64,000 nt of DNA from Photobacterium obscurum (lineage in GTDB: Bacteria; Pseudomonadota; Gammaproteobacteria; Enterobacterales; Vibrionaceae), in the NCBI RefSeq assembly GCF_026191635.1, contig NZ_JAKRRW010000013.1, positions 1 to 64,000 on the forward strand, written 5' to 3'. The position numbers and the translations under genes were made by a program. The notes under the pieces were generated by a model. That model did no database searches. It had not been told where the DNA came from and was given only the letters and a program-made list of their open reading frames with translations. Of the stretch, positions 38,048 to 48,191 are shown in pieces. Positions within the stretch are counted from its first letter, which is position 1. Each line of letters starts with the position of its first letter.

Positions 38048-39001
38048 TTAGACCAAACTCTGTGGTTTCCCCTCAACGTATTTATTTACGTTGTCGATAA
38101 GCTGATTGGTCAGAGCCTTGATTGCCGAGTCTGAGCCCCATGCGACATGCGGGGTCAGCAGTAAGTTGGGCAAACCGGCATGGGCAACAAGCGGGTTGCT
38201 GGTATCTGCCGGCTCCTCGGTAAACACATCGACACCGGCTCCAGCGATTTGCCCTGATTTGAGTGCCTCAACCAGTGCGGCCTCGTCAACCAAGCCCCCC
38301 CGGCCAGTATTAATCAGCAAGCTGGATGGTTTCATCTGTGCCAGTTCGGCTTTACCGATCAAGTCGGTTGTCTGCGCCGTCAAAGGGCAGTGCAAGGTCA
38401 GGATGTCGGCTTGTACCAGAACGTCGGTAAATGGCGTGTACCCCTCCCGACATTGCCGTTGGTTTTTATGTTCGGCAAACAGAACCTTCATTCCCAATGC
38501 CTTGGCTAGCTTCGCCATCGCCTGCCCAAGGCTACCACTGCCGATGATCCCTAGCGTCGAGCCTTTGATATCGCCAATCGGATGGGTAAAAAAGCAAAAC
38601 TGTTGCTTTTGTTGCCAAACACCGGCCTGAATATCTTGGTGGTACCCCATTAGGTTGCGACGTAGGGCAAACATCATCGCAACTGCGTGTTCGGGAACGG
38701 AGTCAACGGCGTACCCCTGGATGTTGCTGACGATAATACCGTGCTGGTGGCAGTAGTTCAGATCAACATTGTTGGTGCCCGTTGCGGCGATGGCGATCAT
38801 TTTAAGCTTAGGTAGTTGGCTTAGCGTACCTGCATCCAGAACCACTTTATTGCTGATGGCGATCGTTGCGTGTTGTAAACGCTCGATGACCTGCTCAGGT
38901 GTCGTTGACGGGTATTCGTACCATTGGTGGGAAAAATCAGGCTGAGGGAGCTGGATGTGGTCGGGAATCGTATCTCGATCCAGAAAGACAATAGTTTCCA
39001 T
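38048..39001 (-). CDS. D-2-hydroxyacid dehydrogenase
   Basis: A 317-residue NAD(P)-dependent dehydrogenase. The nucleotide loop is GIIGSGSLGQAM; catalytic residues are Arg in NTGRGGLVDE, Glu in FTEEPAD and His in LLTPHVAWGS. It looks closest to glycerate/hydroxypyruvate reductases (HprA type), but the substrate cannot be set from sequence. There is no good ribosome site before the ATG at 39001, and a 15-bp perfect hairpin ends about 16 nt before it. Confidence 0.88.
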   Translation of the reverse strand: METIVFLDRDTIPDHIQLPQPDFSHQWYEYPSTTPEQVIERLQHATIAISNKVVLDAGTLSQLPKLKMIAIAATGTNNVDLNYCHQHGIIVSNIQGYAVDSVPEHAVAMMFALRRNLMGYHQDIQAGVWQQKQQFCFFTHPIGDIKGSTLGIIGSGSLGQAMAKLAKALGMKVLFAEHKNQRQCREGYTPFTDVLVQADILTLHCPLTAQTTDLIGKAELAQMKPSSLLINTGRGGLVDEAALVEALKSGQIAGAGVDVFTEEPADTSNPLVAHAGLPNLLLTPHVAWGSDSAIKALTNQLIDNVNKYVEGKPQSLV

Positions 39002-39017
39002 ATGCAGGCATTCGCTT

Positions 39018-39054
39018 CCAGAGTTAGTGTTACTGAAGTTAACACTAACTCTGG
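39018..39054 (-). promoter_or_regulatory. 15-bp perfect hairpin between rluA and the dehydrogenase gene
   Basis: CCAGAGTTAGTGTTA at 39018-39032 pairs with TAACACTAACTCTGG at 39040-39054 around 7 nt. On the minus strand no T run follows, so it is not a normal terminator. It ends 16 nt before the dehydrogenase start and could be an operator or a leader structure controlling it. Confidence 0.65.
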
Positions 39055-39075
39055 TACTGGACTCAACCTTGGTGA

Positions 39076-39783
39076 TTACATTTCTTGATCTGGCAGTGTC
39101 TTGGTCGGTGCATCGGGGTAAAAGTCACACGGGGCGAATAAATGCATCGGCTGCTCGGTGGTCGGCTGGGTAAAGGTTAGCTCGGCAGCGTGGAGCTGAA
39201 GTCTTGGCGCCGCTTCTCTTGCCTCATCATGGGCATAGAAACGGTCGCCCAGGATCGGATGGCCAAGTGCCAGCATATGAACCCTGAGCTGGTGGGATCG
39301 TCCGGTAACCGGACGCAGGCGAACCAGAGTACTGTTGTTGTCACGGCGGATCACCTGGTAGTGGGTGACCGAGGGCTTGCCGTCTTCAAAGCAGACTTTT
39401 TGCATCGGGCGGTTCGGCCAGTCGCAGATTAGCGGCAGATCAACCGTGCCGCTGTCCTGTGCAAGGTGTCCCCATACCCGGGCGTAGTAGACTTTTTCAG
39501 TCATACGCTCTCTGAACTGCTTGTGAAGGTGGCGCTCCGAGTCCTTGTTGGTAGCCAGCATAATTAACCCCGATGTGGCCATGTCCAAGCGATGTACAAG
39601 GTGCGCTTCAGGGTGATCCCTGTGTACGCGGCTGTACACACTGTCATGGTGGATAGGATCCCGGCCGGGGTTTGATAGCAGCCCGGACGGTTTGTTGATC
39701 GCAATAATATCGTTGTCGAGATGGAGAATATCCAGCCACGGGTCTGTGGGCGGATTATAGTCCAGCAAAGGCAATGGTTTCAT
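39076..39783 (-). CDS. rluA: Pseudouridine synthase RluA
   Basis: A 235-residue enzyme forming pseudouridine at 23S rRNA 746 and tRNA 32. The catalytic aspartate is D67 in HLVHRLDMATSG; AINKPSGLLSNPG and LRPVTGRSHQLRVHM are also typical. It is downstream of rapA on the same strand, separated by a terminator. The rapA-rluA-djlA neighbourhood is conserved in gammaproteobacteria. Confidence 0.95.
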   Translation of the reverse strand: MKPLPLLDYNPPTDPWLDILHLDNDIIAINKPSGLLSNPGRDPIHHDSVYSRVHRDHPEAHLVHRLDMATSGLIMLATNKDSERHLHKQFRERMTEKVYYARVWGHLAQDSGTVDLPLICDWPNRPMQKVCFEDGKPSVTHYQVIRRDNNSTLVRLRPVTGRSHQLRVHMLALGHPILGDRFYAHDEAREAAPRLQLHAAELTFTQPTTEQPMHLFAPCDFYPDAPTKTLPDQEM

Positions 39784-39864
39784 GTTTTGTTCTGGCTGAC
39801 AGGGATCGAGCGGGCGATAGTATCACATTAAGCGCTTTTTATAGGTTATAGGGAACAAGAATGG

Positions 39865-39902
39865 AAAAGCCGCCGGACAGCGCTGGGCTGTTCGGCGGCT
39901 TG
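39865..39902 (-). terminator. Terminator of rapA
   Basis: On the minus strand AAGCCGCCGAACAGC pairs with GCTGTCCGGCGGCTT, followed by TTCC. It lies between rapA and rluA. Confidence 0.7.
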
Positions 39903-39937
39903 AGAATGTTCTGAACGCATGTCAGAAATATCGGTGG

Positions 39938-42856
39938 TTAGCCGTGGCTGACGACAATCAGACGCAAGGAATCGAGTTGTACTTGAGCCTTGGCGATATA
40001 GCCTGTCAAATCACGGATTTGGTTTTCAATCAGCTCCAGCTCGTCGTCACGGATATTCGGGTTCACCGCCTTCAGGGCCTGCAGGCGGTCTAGTTCTGCA
40101 CGCAGGTTGGTCTCCATTTCGGCTTGAGCGTTATCACGAACCGTGATTAGCTCTTTGGCGACGGCCTGCTCGGCATGTTCGATCAGAACATGGATGTCTT
40201 TCTGTACCGAGTTAACCAGCTTGCTGGCCAGGTGACGGTTAACCGGGCTTAGCTGGCGGTTAAAACCTTCAAACTCAACGTTAGCCGACAGGTTGTTGCC
40301 TTTGGCATCCAATAAGATACGAATCGGAGTCTGTGGCAGGAAGCGGCCGATCCCCGATTGTTTAGGAGCCTGGGCATCAACGACATAAACCAGCTCAAGC
40401 AACAGGGTACCCGCAGGCAGTGCCTTGTTCTTCAGTAACGATACCGCAGTGGTTCCCACACCTTCAGACAGCAGCAAGTCTATACCGCCCTGGATCATCG
40501 GGTGTTCCCAGCTGATAAAGTGCAGGTCTTCCCGCGACAGTGCCGTTTCACGCTCGAAGGTAATGGTGCAGCCGTCATAAGGCAAGCCAGGGTAGCTGGC
40601 AACCATCATGTGTTCTGACGGGGTAACCACAATCGCATTCTCGCCTTTATCGTCCTGGTTTAGGCCGATGGTATCAAACAGGCCAAGCGCGAATGTCACC
40701 AGGTTGGTATCACCGTCCTTGGCAGCAATTTGCTCAACCAGTTCACGGGCTTTTTCGCCGCCGTTGGAGTGGATTTCCAGTAGGCGGTCCCGGCCCTGCT
40801 CCAGCTTGCTTTTCAGCTCGCGGTGCATGTCGGCACTGTTTTCAATCAGCTGGTCTAATGCTTCATTATCGTGTTTGTCGCTGGCCAGCAGGCTGATCAG
40901 TTCACCACTGAAGGCATCATAGACGGCACGGCCAGTTGGGCAGGTTTCTTCGAATGCGTTCAGGCCTTCATTGTACCAGCGGGCTAGTAGCGCCTGAGAT
41001 GTTCCTTGCAGGTGCGGTACATGGATCTCGATATCACGCTGTTGACCAATTCGGTCAAGACGACCGATACGCTGTTCCAGCAGATCCGGGTTGTTCGGTA
41101 GATCGAACATCACCAATTGGTTGGCAAACTGGAAGTTACGGCCTTCCGAGCCAATTTCGGAACACAGCAGGACCTGGGCGCCGTCTTCATCCTGGGCAAA
41201 GTAGGCTGCGGCCTTGTCGCGCTCGATGATCGACATGCCTTCATGGAACACGGTGGCACGGATCCCCTCGCGCTCACGCAGCGCCTGTTCCAGGGTCAGG
41301 GCTGTCTGTGCTCGTGAACAGATCACCAGCACTTTTTCGTTGCGGTTGGCCATCAACGTATCTAGCAGCCAGTTAACGCGTGGATCGAAGTTCCACCACG
41401 TTGCCGAGTCGCCTTCGAATTCCTGGTAGATATCTTCCGGGTACAGCAGCTTGATAGCTTTCTGTTCTTCTGACATCTTGCCACCCATCATGCCGGCCAC
41501 CCGCATTGCGGTCTGGTATTGGCTTGGCAACGCTAGTGGATACATGTTCAGGTGACGCTGTGGGAAACCTTTGATGGCGGCACGGGTGTTACGAAATAGC
41601 ACGCGGCCGGTACCGTGGCGGTCCATCAGGTTGTCGATCAGCTCATGGCGTGCTGTTTCCTGTTGCTCATCATCAATATTCTGCGATTCAATAATGCGCA
41701 GCATTGGCTCGATATCTTGCTCTGGCAACAGTTCGGTCAGGCTATTCTTGGCCTCGTTGTCCAGTGTTTCACCTGATAGCAGGCGGGACACCGCGTCGGC
41801 AACCGGTGCGTACTGACGCTCTTCTTCCACGAAGGCTTCGTAGTCGTAGAAACGGTCTGGATCCAGTAGGCGCAGGCGGGCAAAGTGACTTTCGTGGCCA
41901 AGCTGTTCAGGGGTTGCTGTCAGTAGCAGGACACCCGGGCTCTTTTCTGCCAGTCCCTCTACCACTTGGTACTGACGGCTCGGCTTGTCCTCGCTCCATT
42001 CCAGGTGGTGTGCTTCATCAACAACCAGTAGATCCCAGTCGGCATCTAGCGCCTGTTCGAAACGGCGGCGGCTCTTGCGCAGGAAGTCCAGTGAACACAA
42101 TACATATTGTGCGGTATCAAACGGGTTGGCAGAATCGGCGTAGGCTTCGACGCAGCGCTCTTCGTCAAAAATTGAGAAGTGTAGGTTGAAGCGGCGCATC
42201 ATTTCGACCAGCCACTGGTGCTGGAGTGTTTCCGGGACCAGGATCAGAATACGTTCGGCACGGCCAGACAACACCTGCTGGTGGATGATCATACCGGCTT
42301 CAATAGTTTTACCCAGACCCACCTCGTCAGCCAGCAGTACGCGCGGCGCATAGCGACGGCCGACTTCATGGGCGATGTATAGCTGGTGCGGGATCAGGCC
42401 GGCACGCATGCCGCACAAACCACGCAGTGGGCTCTTGTGCTGTTCGTACTGGTTTTTCAGCGCACGATAGCGTAGCGCAAAGCGATCCATGCGATCGATC
42501 TGGCCTGCGAAGAGCTTATCTTGCGGTTTGTTGAAACGGATTTGGTTGCTGAGGAAAATTTCACGTAGCTGAACATTTTCTTCTTCGGTATCCGTACGCG
42601 TCCCCACATAGGTGAACACGCCGCCATCTTCTACGACCTGTTCGACTTTCAGTGACCAGCCATCATGGCTTTCAACCACATCTCCGACATTAAACATTAC
42701 GCGGGTAACGGGAGCATCATTTCGTGCGTACAGGCGGTTCTCTTCACTGGCAGAGAACATCAAGGTGACAGTACGGGCGTCAGCCGCGACAACTGTTCCT
42801 AAACCTAGATCACTTTCAGTATCACTGATCCAACGTTGACCCAAAGCAAATGGCAT
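39938..42856 (-). CDS. rapA: RNA polymerase-associated ATPase RapA
   Basis: A 972-residue Swi2/Snf2 protein that recycles RNA polymerase after transcription. N-terminal Tudor-like domains ([17 protein letters not shown]) are followed by the ATPase: Walker A in [15 protein letters not shown], the DEAH box in [10 protein letters not shown], and the helicase C motif [18 protein letters not shown]. The C-terminal third is the RapA-specific region. It is transcribed alone and divergent from the PhoH-like gene. Confidence 0.96.
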   Translation of the reverse strand: MPFALGQRWISDTESDLGLGTVVAADARTVTLMFSASEENRLYARNDAPVTRVMFNVGDVVESHDGWSLKVEQVVEDGGVFTYVGTRTDTEEENVQLREIFLSNQIRFNKPQDKLFAGQIDRMDRFALRYRALKNQYEQHKSPLRGLCGMRAGLIPHQLYIAHEVGRRYAPRVLLADEVGLGKTIEAGMIIHQQVLSGRAERILILVPETLQHQWLVEMMRRFNLHFSIFDEERCVEAYADSANPFDTAQYVLCSLDFLRKSRRRFEQALDADWDLLVVDEAHHLEWSEDKPSRQYQVVEGLAEKSPGVLLLTATPEQLGHESHFARLRLLDPDRFYDYEAFVEEERQYAPVADAVSRLLSGETLDNEAKNSLTELLPEQDIEPMLRIIESQNIDDEQQETARHELIDNLMDRHGTGRVLFRNTRAAIKGFPQRHLNMYPLALPSQYQTAMRVAGMMGGKMSEEQKAIKLLYPEDIYQEFEGDSATWWNFDPRVNWLLDTLMANRNEKVLVICSRAQTALTLEQALREREGIRATVFHEGMSIIERDKAAAYFAQDEDGAQVLLCSEIGSEGRNFQFANQLVMFDLPNNPDLLEQRIGRLDRIGQQRDIEIHVPHLQGTSQALLARWYNEGLNAFEETCPTGRAVYDAFSGELISLLASDKHDNEALDQLIENSADMHRELKSKLEQGRDRLLEIHSNGGEKARELVEQIAAKDGDTNLVTFALGLFDTIGLNQDDKGENAIVVTPSEHMMVASYPGLPYDGCTITFERETALSREDLHFISWEHPMIQGGIDLLLSEGVGTTAVSLLKNKALPAGTLLLELVYVVDAQAPKQSGIGRFLPQTPIRILLDAKGNNLSANVEFEGFNRQLSPVNRHLASKLVNSVQKDIHVLIEHAEQAVAKELITVRDNAQAEMETNLRAELDRLQALKAVNPNIRDDELELIENQIRDLTGYIAKAQVQLDSLRLIVVSHG

Positions 42857-43151
42857 AGTGGTTAAAACCTTCTAATTATTTGATATTGATGAGAATGTTA
42901 AGCCGATGCCTTAACATTTTTGAACTACACTGAAGTTAAGTGTAAGCCAGAATCCGCACCGGTAAAAAGGGGAGTAATGTTACTGCATGCTGTGATTAAG
43001 GTCACGGCGAAAGTGAGAGGAATGCGTCAAAGTATTTTTGTCACAATTATTTAATAATCTCCGGTATTTAATAGTAACCACAGTAAATTGGCATACGCTT
43101 AAAGGAAGGTGGCAGCCATGTTGTCACCTGATTGTTACCAAGGAGGTACCT

Positions 43152-44528
43152 ATGGATGACGTTGAACGGAAAGTTTTTGTCCTGGATACAAATATTCTGC
43201 TTCACGAACCCCTCGCCATTTATTCCTTTAAAGAGCACGATGTCATCATTCCGATGACGGTGCTTGAAGAGCTAGACCGCATCAAAGATAGCAAGCGCGA
43301 TGTTGCAAGAGATGCCCGTGTCGCTATCCGAGCCCTGGAAGATATCTTCCATGATGCGACTCCTGAACAAATATCTGCCGGGATCCCATTTGCCAAACAA
43401 GGCAAAGAGCAGGGAACTATTGCCATTTTTGCCGATTATGAAGTCACCGAAACCGTGCACGCTTTTGCTGATAAGGCGGGAGATAACCGGATCCTCAACG
43501 GTGTGCTCTATCTGCAAAAACATTATTCACCCAGGGAGGTGGTACTGGTCACCAAAGACATCAACATGCGCCTGCGGGCCAAAGGTGCTGGGGTCTACCA
43601 TGTCGATGACTATCGCTCGGATCAATTGATTGATGATGTAAAACTGCTGACCAAGGGGTTCTATAAATTCCCTGGCAACTTCTGGGAGCGGGTGGGAGAG
43701 TGCCATTCGGAAAATCGCGGTCGTTCCACTTTGCATACCCTGCCGTCAGAGCTGTTTGATAGTCCGTTTATTAATCAGTACCTGTTGGACGAGGGCGAGG
43801 ATTTTGCCGCCAGGGTTCAGTCTATCGATAGCGGCACAGTGACCTTGAAGGATATTGGTCAGGAACGTCTTATGCATCGGCAGGCCTGGGGGATCCACCC
43901 GAAAAATGTCTATCAGGGGATGGCGCTGGATGCCATGATGGATCCGACCATTGATCTGGTGATCCTGACCGGTCCGGCGGGCTGCGGTAAAACTATCCTG
44001 GCAATGGCAGCTGCACTTGAGCAGGTGATTGAGAAAGGAATGTATGACAAGATCCTGGTTACCCGTAATACCCCGGAAATTGCCGAATCGATTGGTTATT
44101 TACCGGGTACCGAGGAAGAGAAAATGATGCCATGGTTAGCGGCGGTCACCGATACCATGGAAGCGCTACACAAACATGACGTCTGTACTGACGGCTCGAT
44201 GAAATATATCTACGATAAAGCCAATATCCAATTCAAATCAATTAACTTTATGCGCGGACGCTCAATCCAGAATGCCTTTGTTCTGCTCGATGAGTGTCAG
44301 AATTTAACCGCTTCACAGATTAAGACTATTATTACCCGCTGTGGGGAAGGCACCAAAATTGTCTGTTCTGGCAACCTGGCGCAGATAGACTCCAGCTACT
44401 TATCTCCGGTGACCTCGGGCTTAACGTATATTGTTGAGCGTTTTAAGAACTTCGAGGGCAGTGCCAATATTTATCTCAACGGTGTGGTCCGCAGCCGTTT
44501 GGCAGAATTTGCGGAAGAGAATCTATAA
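43152..44528 (+). CDS. PhoH family protein with PIN domain
   Basis: A 458-residue fusion of an N-terminal PIN-like nuclease domain (FVLDTNILLHEP with the first acidic residue, then VLEELDRIKDS and AGDNRILNG) and a C-terminal PhoH ATPase (TGPAGCGKTILAMAAALEQ, and VLLDECQN for Walker B). Such PhoH2-like proteins are thought to be RNA helicase/nucleases. The frame opens at 43038, but AAGGAGG 6 nt before the ATG at 43152 decides the start. It stands alone between rapA and the thi operon. Confidence 0.92.
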   Translation: MDDVERKVFVLDTNILLHEPLAIYSFKEHDVIIPMTVLEELDRIKDSKRDVARDARVAIRALEDIFHDATPEQISAGIPFAKQGKEQGTIAIFADYEVTETVHAFADKAGDNRILNGVLYLQKHYSPREVVLVTKDINMRLRAKGAGVYHVDDYRSDQLIDDVKLLTKGFYKFPGNFWERVGECHSENRGRSTLHTLPSELFDSPFINQYLLDEGEDFAARVQSIDSGTVTLKDIGQERLMHRQAWGIHPKNVYQGMALDAMMDPTIDLVILTGPAGCGKTILAMAAALEQVIEKGMYDKILVTRNTPEIAESIGYLPGTEEEKMMPWLAAVTDTMEALHKHDVCTDGSMKYIYDKANIQFKSINFMRGRSIQNAFVLLDECQNLTASQIKTIITRCGEGTKIVCSGNLAQIDSSYLSPVTSGLTYIVERFKNFEGSANIYLNGVVRSRLAEFAEENL

Positions 44529-44537
44529 TTTAGCTTT

Positions 44538-44569
44538 GAGAAACGAGCTCCTAGAGACTCGTTTCTCGT
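44538..44569. terminator. Terminator between phoH-like gene and thiQ
   Basis: GAGAAACGAG at 44538-44547 pairs with CTCGTTTCTC at 44558-44567, with GTT after. It sits between convergent genes. Confidence 0.65.
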
Positions 44570-44590
44570 TATTCCTGATACTGATAGGTA

Positions 44591-45319
44591 TTAATATCCC
44601 AGATAGCTTTTCAGCGCCTCATCTTCCGGCTCCGTCAGCAATTGTTTGGTATCACCAAACACCTTGATCTTCCCCTCGGCGATAAAGGCACATTTGCTGG
44701 CAATTTTTAGCGCATCTTCCGGGCTGTGGGTGACCATCAAGACGGTGGTTTGCTGCTCCCTAGCCAGACTTTTTACCAGTTTCAACATGTCATTGCGTAA
44801 GGCCGGATCCAGGGCAGAGAAGGGTTCGTCGAGCAGCAGTAGCGGTCTTTTTCGGATCAGGCAACGGGCCAAAGCGACCCGTTGCTTCTGCCCGCCGGAC
44901 AATTGTTCCGGTAAGCGGTCGAGATATTTTTGGATCCCGACCCGTGAGGCAGCTACCACGATATTTTCTTTGTCCTCACGGCTGAGCTTAAGTCCTGGAT
45001 GGAGACCCAAGCCGATATTTTCGAATACGGTGAGATGGGGAAACAGGTTGTGATCCTGAAACAATACCGATAATGGGCGCTCTGCCGGAAGCTGACGCTC
45101 AATGCGTTTACCGGCAATAGTAAGCTCACCGCTATCTGGTGGAAGGAAGCCTGCGATCAGCGAGAGCAGGGTACTTTTACCTGCGCCACTCGGGCCGATC
45201 AGAGCGACAATTTCGCCTTTATCGACCTCAAGATCAAAGGTGAGTTGCATACTATCAACCTGGCGCGAATGGCCCGGTTGAACGTAACGGTGACTAAGTT
45301 GTTTCAGTGTCAGCATCAT
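44591..45319 (-). CDS. thiQ: Thiamine ABC transporter ATP-binding protein ThiQ
   Basis: A 242-residue ATPase. Walker A is GPSGAGKST, the signature LSGGQKQRVALARCL and Walker B LLLLDEPFSALD, with the switch His in VTHSPEDAL. It energises ThiP for thiamine and thiamine-phosphate uptake. Its start overlaps the thiP stop by four bases. A second ATG at codon 2 is equally possible as the start. Confidence 0.95.
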   Translation of the reverse strand: MMLTLKQLSHRYVQPGHSRQVDSMQLTFDLEVDKGEIVALIGPSGAGKSTLLSLIAGFLPPDSGELTIAGKRIERQLPAERPLSVLFQDHNLFPHLTVFENIGLGLHPGLKLSREDKENIVVAASRVGIQKYLDRLPEQLSGGQKQRVALARCLIRKRPLLLLDEPFSALDPALRNDMLKLVKSLAREQQTTVLMVTHSPEDALKIASKCAFIAEGKIKVFGDTKQLLTEPEDEALKSYLGY

Positions 45320-46905
45320 GGAGTCCGGATCAGGATTTTTTCAACCAGGGTAAATAATCCCAGGCTGAGGAGTAACAGTAGCAGGGCGGCAACAGCAGCG
45401 GCATCCATCTGGTAGCTGCCCAGTAACTGAAACAGGTATAGAGGCAGGGTCTGGAAGTCCTGGCTGCCAAACAAGGCGATGGCCCCTAAGTCGCCCAGCG
45501 ACAGGACAAAACCAATGGCCAATGCCTGGGCGATGGGTTTGCGTAGTGCCCGCCATTCAACGAGGCGCAGGCGGGATAGCCCATACATGCCGAGACTCTG
45601 GCATAACGGATTGTACTGTTGGGCGACATGTAGCATTGGCTGGCTCAGGGTTTTGATCACGTAGGGAAGAGCCATCAGGGCATTGACGCCAACGATCACC
45701 CAGAATGCAGCGGCAAACACATCGGTGTATTGTCGCAGAAGCAGGAAGATCCCGGTACTAAGCACCAAGCCGGGTGTTACCAGAATGATAGTTCCGAGCA
45801 GCTCAATACCATCTGCCGGTAATTTCTTTTGCTGCAAACGCCAATGACGGCTGGTCAGCAGAATGCTCACCCCGCCAATCAGCGCGGCCATACAGGAAAG
45901 TGAGGCAATCTTTAATGAATTCGCAATGGCTTGCCATAGCGCAGGTTCGGTGAGCAGTGTTGGCAGTTTGCTATTTAACCCCGCTCCGACAACGGCCAGT
46001 AACGGCGGTAAAACCAGTAATAAGGCAAAGCTGATCCACAACCAGTCCCAGGCTTTCGCGTGCCAGTGGTCAAACTGATCCTGTTGCTGCTGGGAGGTCG
46101 AGCCACTCAAGGTGGATAGTGGCTTGGCAAAACGCTGGGTAAACAGTACCAGGCCACTACAGATCAGCATTTGCCATAAAGCGAGAATAGCCCCGCCCGC
46201 CAGATCGAAGTCATAGCGCAGAGCCTGATAGATCGCCAGCTCGATCGTGGTGGCTTTGGGGCCGCCGCCGAGTGACATAATGACGGCAAAGCTGGTAAAG
46301 CACAGCATGAAGATCAGGCCTACCACATGCGGTAGTTGCTGGCGTAATCGTGGCCAGGCGATGAAACGAAACTTGTTCCAGCCGCGGATCCCTAGATGGG
46401 TGGCCAGTTTATGCTGTTCGAAAGGGATCCCTTCCAGGCTCTGTAATAGCAGTCGGGTGGCCAGCGGGAAATTGAGAAAAACATGCGCGAGCAAAATACC
46501 GTTGAGGCCATAGATGGAAAAAGGCAACGATTGATCAGCGGCCTTGAAAAGCTCGGCGAGCAATCCACTCTTTCCATAAATGGTCAGCAGCCCAAACACG
46601 GCTACCAACACCGGGAGAACCAAGGTCATGGCGAACAGGCGCAGCAGCAGCTCCCGACCGGGAAACCGGCGTCGGGATAACGCATAAGCGGTGGGTATAG
46701 CCGGAATAATGCTGAGCAGGGTCGACAGCAGTGCCTGATAGAAACTAAATCCCGTGACATGGCGTAGGTATGGATCGCGCCAGATCTGCAGTGGACTGAG
46801 CTCTGTAGCCTGGCTTATCAGTGCGCTAATGGCACTCAGTACCAGGGCGGCAATCAGCCCGGCAGAAAGAACGCCGGGCAATAATGGGGTAACGCGGTTA
46901 TTCAA
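45316..46905 (-). CDS. thiP: Thiamine ABC transporter permease ThiP
   Basis: A 529-residue membrane protein with about twelve segments and two binding-protein-dependent permease domains, a duplication typical of ThiP. An EAA-like loop is seen in the first half (ATHLGIRGWNKFRFIAWP) and a second in SLGMYGLSRLRLVEWRALRKP. It forms the channel for thiamine. It starts 13 nt after thiB. Confidence 0.95.
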   Translation of the reverse strand: MNNRVTPLLPGVLSAGLIAALVLSAISALISQATELSPLQIWRDPYLRHVTGFSFYQALLSTLLSIIPAIPTAYALSRRRFPGRELLLRLFAMTLVLPVLVAVFGLLTIYGKSGLLAELFKAADQSLPFSIYGLNGILLAHVFLNFPLATRLLLQSLEGIPFEQHKLATHLGIRGWNKFRFIAWPRLRQQLPHVVGLIFMLCFTSFAVIMSLGGGPKATTIELAIYQALRYDFDLAGGAILALWQMLICSGLVLFTQRFAKPLSTLSGSTSQQQQDQFDHWHAKAWDWLWISFALLLVLPPLLAVVGAGLNSKLPTLLTEPALWQAIANSLKIASLSCMAALIGGVSILLTSRHWRLQQKKLPADGIELLGTIILVTPGLVLSTGIFLLLRQYTDVFAAAFWVIVGVNALMALPYVIKTLSQPMLHVAQQYNPLCQSLGMYGLSRLRLVEWRALRKPIAQALAIGFVLSLGDLGAIALFGSQDFQTLPLYLFQLLGSYQMDAAAVAALLLLLLSLGLFTLVEKILIRTP

Positions 46906-46918
46906 GAGTCGGAGGCCA

Positions 46919-47905
46919 TTATTGAGTCAGGGCATTCTGCCATTCACGGATCCATCCTCGACGCTGCGATGCCACTTCCTCGGCACTGAATTCCAGCGCT
47001 TTGGCTGGCAGGGTTAGTTGTTCGAAGCCCTTTGGCAGGTCTTGTTTGGTGACAGGATACATCCAGTTACCTGTTGGGATCACCGATTGGAATTCAGGTG
47101 TTAAGATGAAGTCCATGAACTGATTGGCCAGTTTCTGGTTGGCGCTGTTTTTCAGCTTGGCCGCAACTTCAACCTGCATGTAGTGGCCTTCGCTAAAGTC
47201 AGCGGCTTTATATTTTCCCTCACCCTCGGCAATCAGGTGGTAGGCTGGTGACGTGGTGTATGACAGCACCAGATCGGATTCGCCCTTGAGGAACATATTG
47301 TAGGCTTCGGACCAGCCTTTGGTGACGGTGACTGTCTTTTTCGCCAGTTGCTGCCAGGCAGTATCGGTCTTGCCGCCATAGACCGACTTCATCCATAGCA
47401 TCAGGCCCTGGCCCGGTGTTGAGGTCCGTGGATCCTGATAGATGACACTCAGGTCATCACGCTCGACCAATTCGGCTAGGCTTTTGGGTGGATTGGCAAG
47501 TTTCTCTGAATCATAAACAAAGGCGAAGTAACCGTAGTCGTACGGGACAAAAGTGGTGTCAGCCCAGCCATTCGGCAGCTCAACGCTGCTGGTATCGACA
47601 TTGTGTGTCGCCAGCAGGCCGGTTTTCTTGGCTTCGGCAATCAGATTATTGTCCAGGCCCAGCAGGATATCGGCTTTGGTACTGCGGCCTTCCAGGCGAA
47701 GACGGTTGAGGATTGATACGCCGTCATCCAGTGCCACAAATTCAAGGTTACAGTCGCATTGGGCTTCAAAGGCCTTTTCGATTGCCGGCCCCGGCCCCCA
47801 GTCAGAGGCAAAAGAGCTGTAGGTATAAACGGTAAGTGTGTCTGTTGCAGCCCATGCCGAGCCGGCTGCCATTGACAGTGTGAGGACTGGAAGTAATTTT
47901 TTCAC
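46919..47905 (-). CDS. thiB: Thiamine-binding periplasmic protein ThiB
   Basis: A 328-residue binding protein with a signal peptide (1-19, ending GSAWA) and the mature start ATDTLTVYTYSSFASDWGPG. FVALDDGVSILNRLRLEGR and VVQ/YTTSPAYHL regions fit the ThiB/TbpA family. It is first in thiBPQ and is controlled by the TPP riboswitch about 120-200 nt upstream. Confidence 0.95.
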   Translation of the reverse strand: MKKLLPVLTLSMAAGSAWAATDTLTVYTYSSFASDWGPGPAIEKAFEAQCDCNLEFVALDDGVSILNRLRLEGRSTKADILLGLDNNLIAEAKKTGLLATHNVDTSSVELPNGWADTTFVPYDYGYFAFVYDSEKLANPPKSLAELVERDDLSVIYQDPRTSTPGQGLMLWMKSVYGGKTDTAWQQLAKKTVTVTKGWSEAYNMFLKGESDLVLSYTTSPAYHLIAEGEGKYKAADFSEGHYMQVEVAAKLKNSANQKLANQFMDFILTPEFQSVIPTGNWMYPVTKQDLPKGFEQLTLPAKALEFSAEEVASQRRGWIREWQNALTQ

Positions 47906-48019
47906 TATGCGCTCCTGATACTCTTGCTTCCTGCAAGAGTCAAAATAATCGTATGAGCGGCACAGGGTTGAGAAAGGCGTTCAGCATCGTGCTGTAACAT
48001 TGACAGTTAGTGATGGTCA

Positions 48020-48115
48020 GATTATCTCAATTCCTACGCCAGCATGACCTGGTTCAGGTTCTGTGGGTCTTGCGGTTGCAATCTCAGCCCATGTATCAGG
48101 GCTCCCCAATGAGAA
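48020..48115 (-). ncRNA. TPP riboswitch (THI element)
   Basis: On the minus strand the hallmarks are in order: a GGGGAGCC helix, GGGCTGAGA (pyrimidine sensor), ACCTGAACCAGG and GCTGGCGTAGG (pyrophosphate sensor). It lies upstream of thiB, so high thiamine pyrophosphate should lower expression of thiBPQ. The ends given are approximate. Confidence 0.93.
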
Positions 48116-48191
48116 CGAGTGCTATTGTAATCTCCTAAGCTGCTGGTTGCCAGCGTAATACTCCTCTGCTGGTTTGATGGCTGTGGCTGTC

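Noticed and set aside
38106-38630. Plus-strand 174-codon open frame
   Set aside because: Antisense to the D-2-hydroxyacid dehydrogenase with its complete catalytic motifs; low-complexity Ser/Ala-rich shadow.
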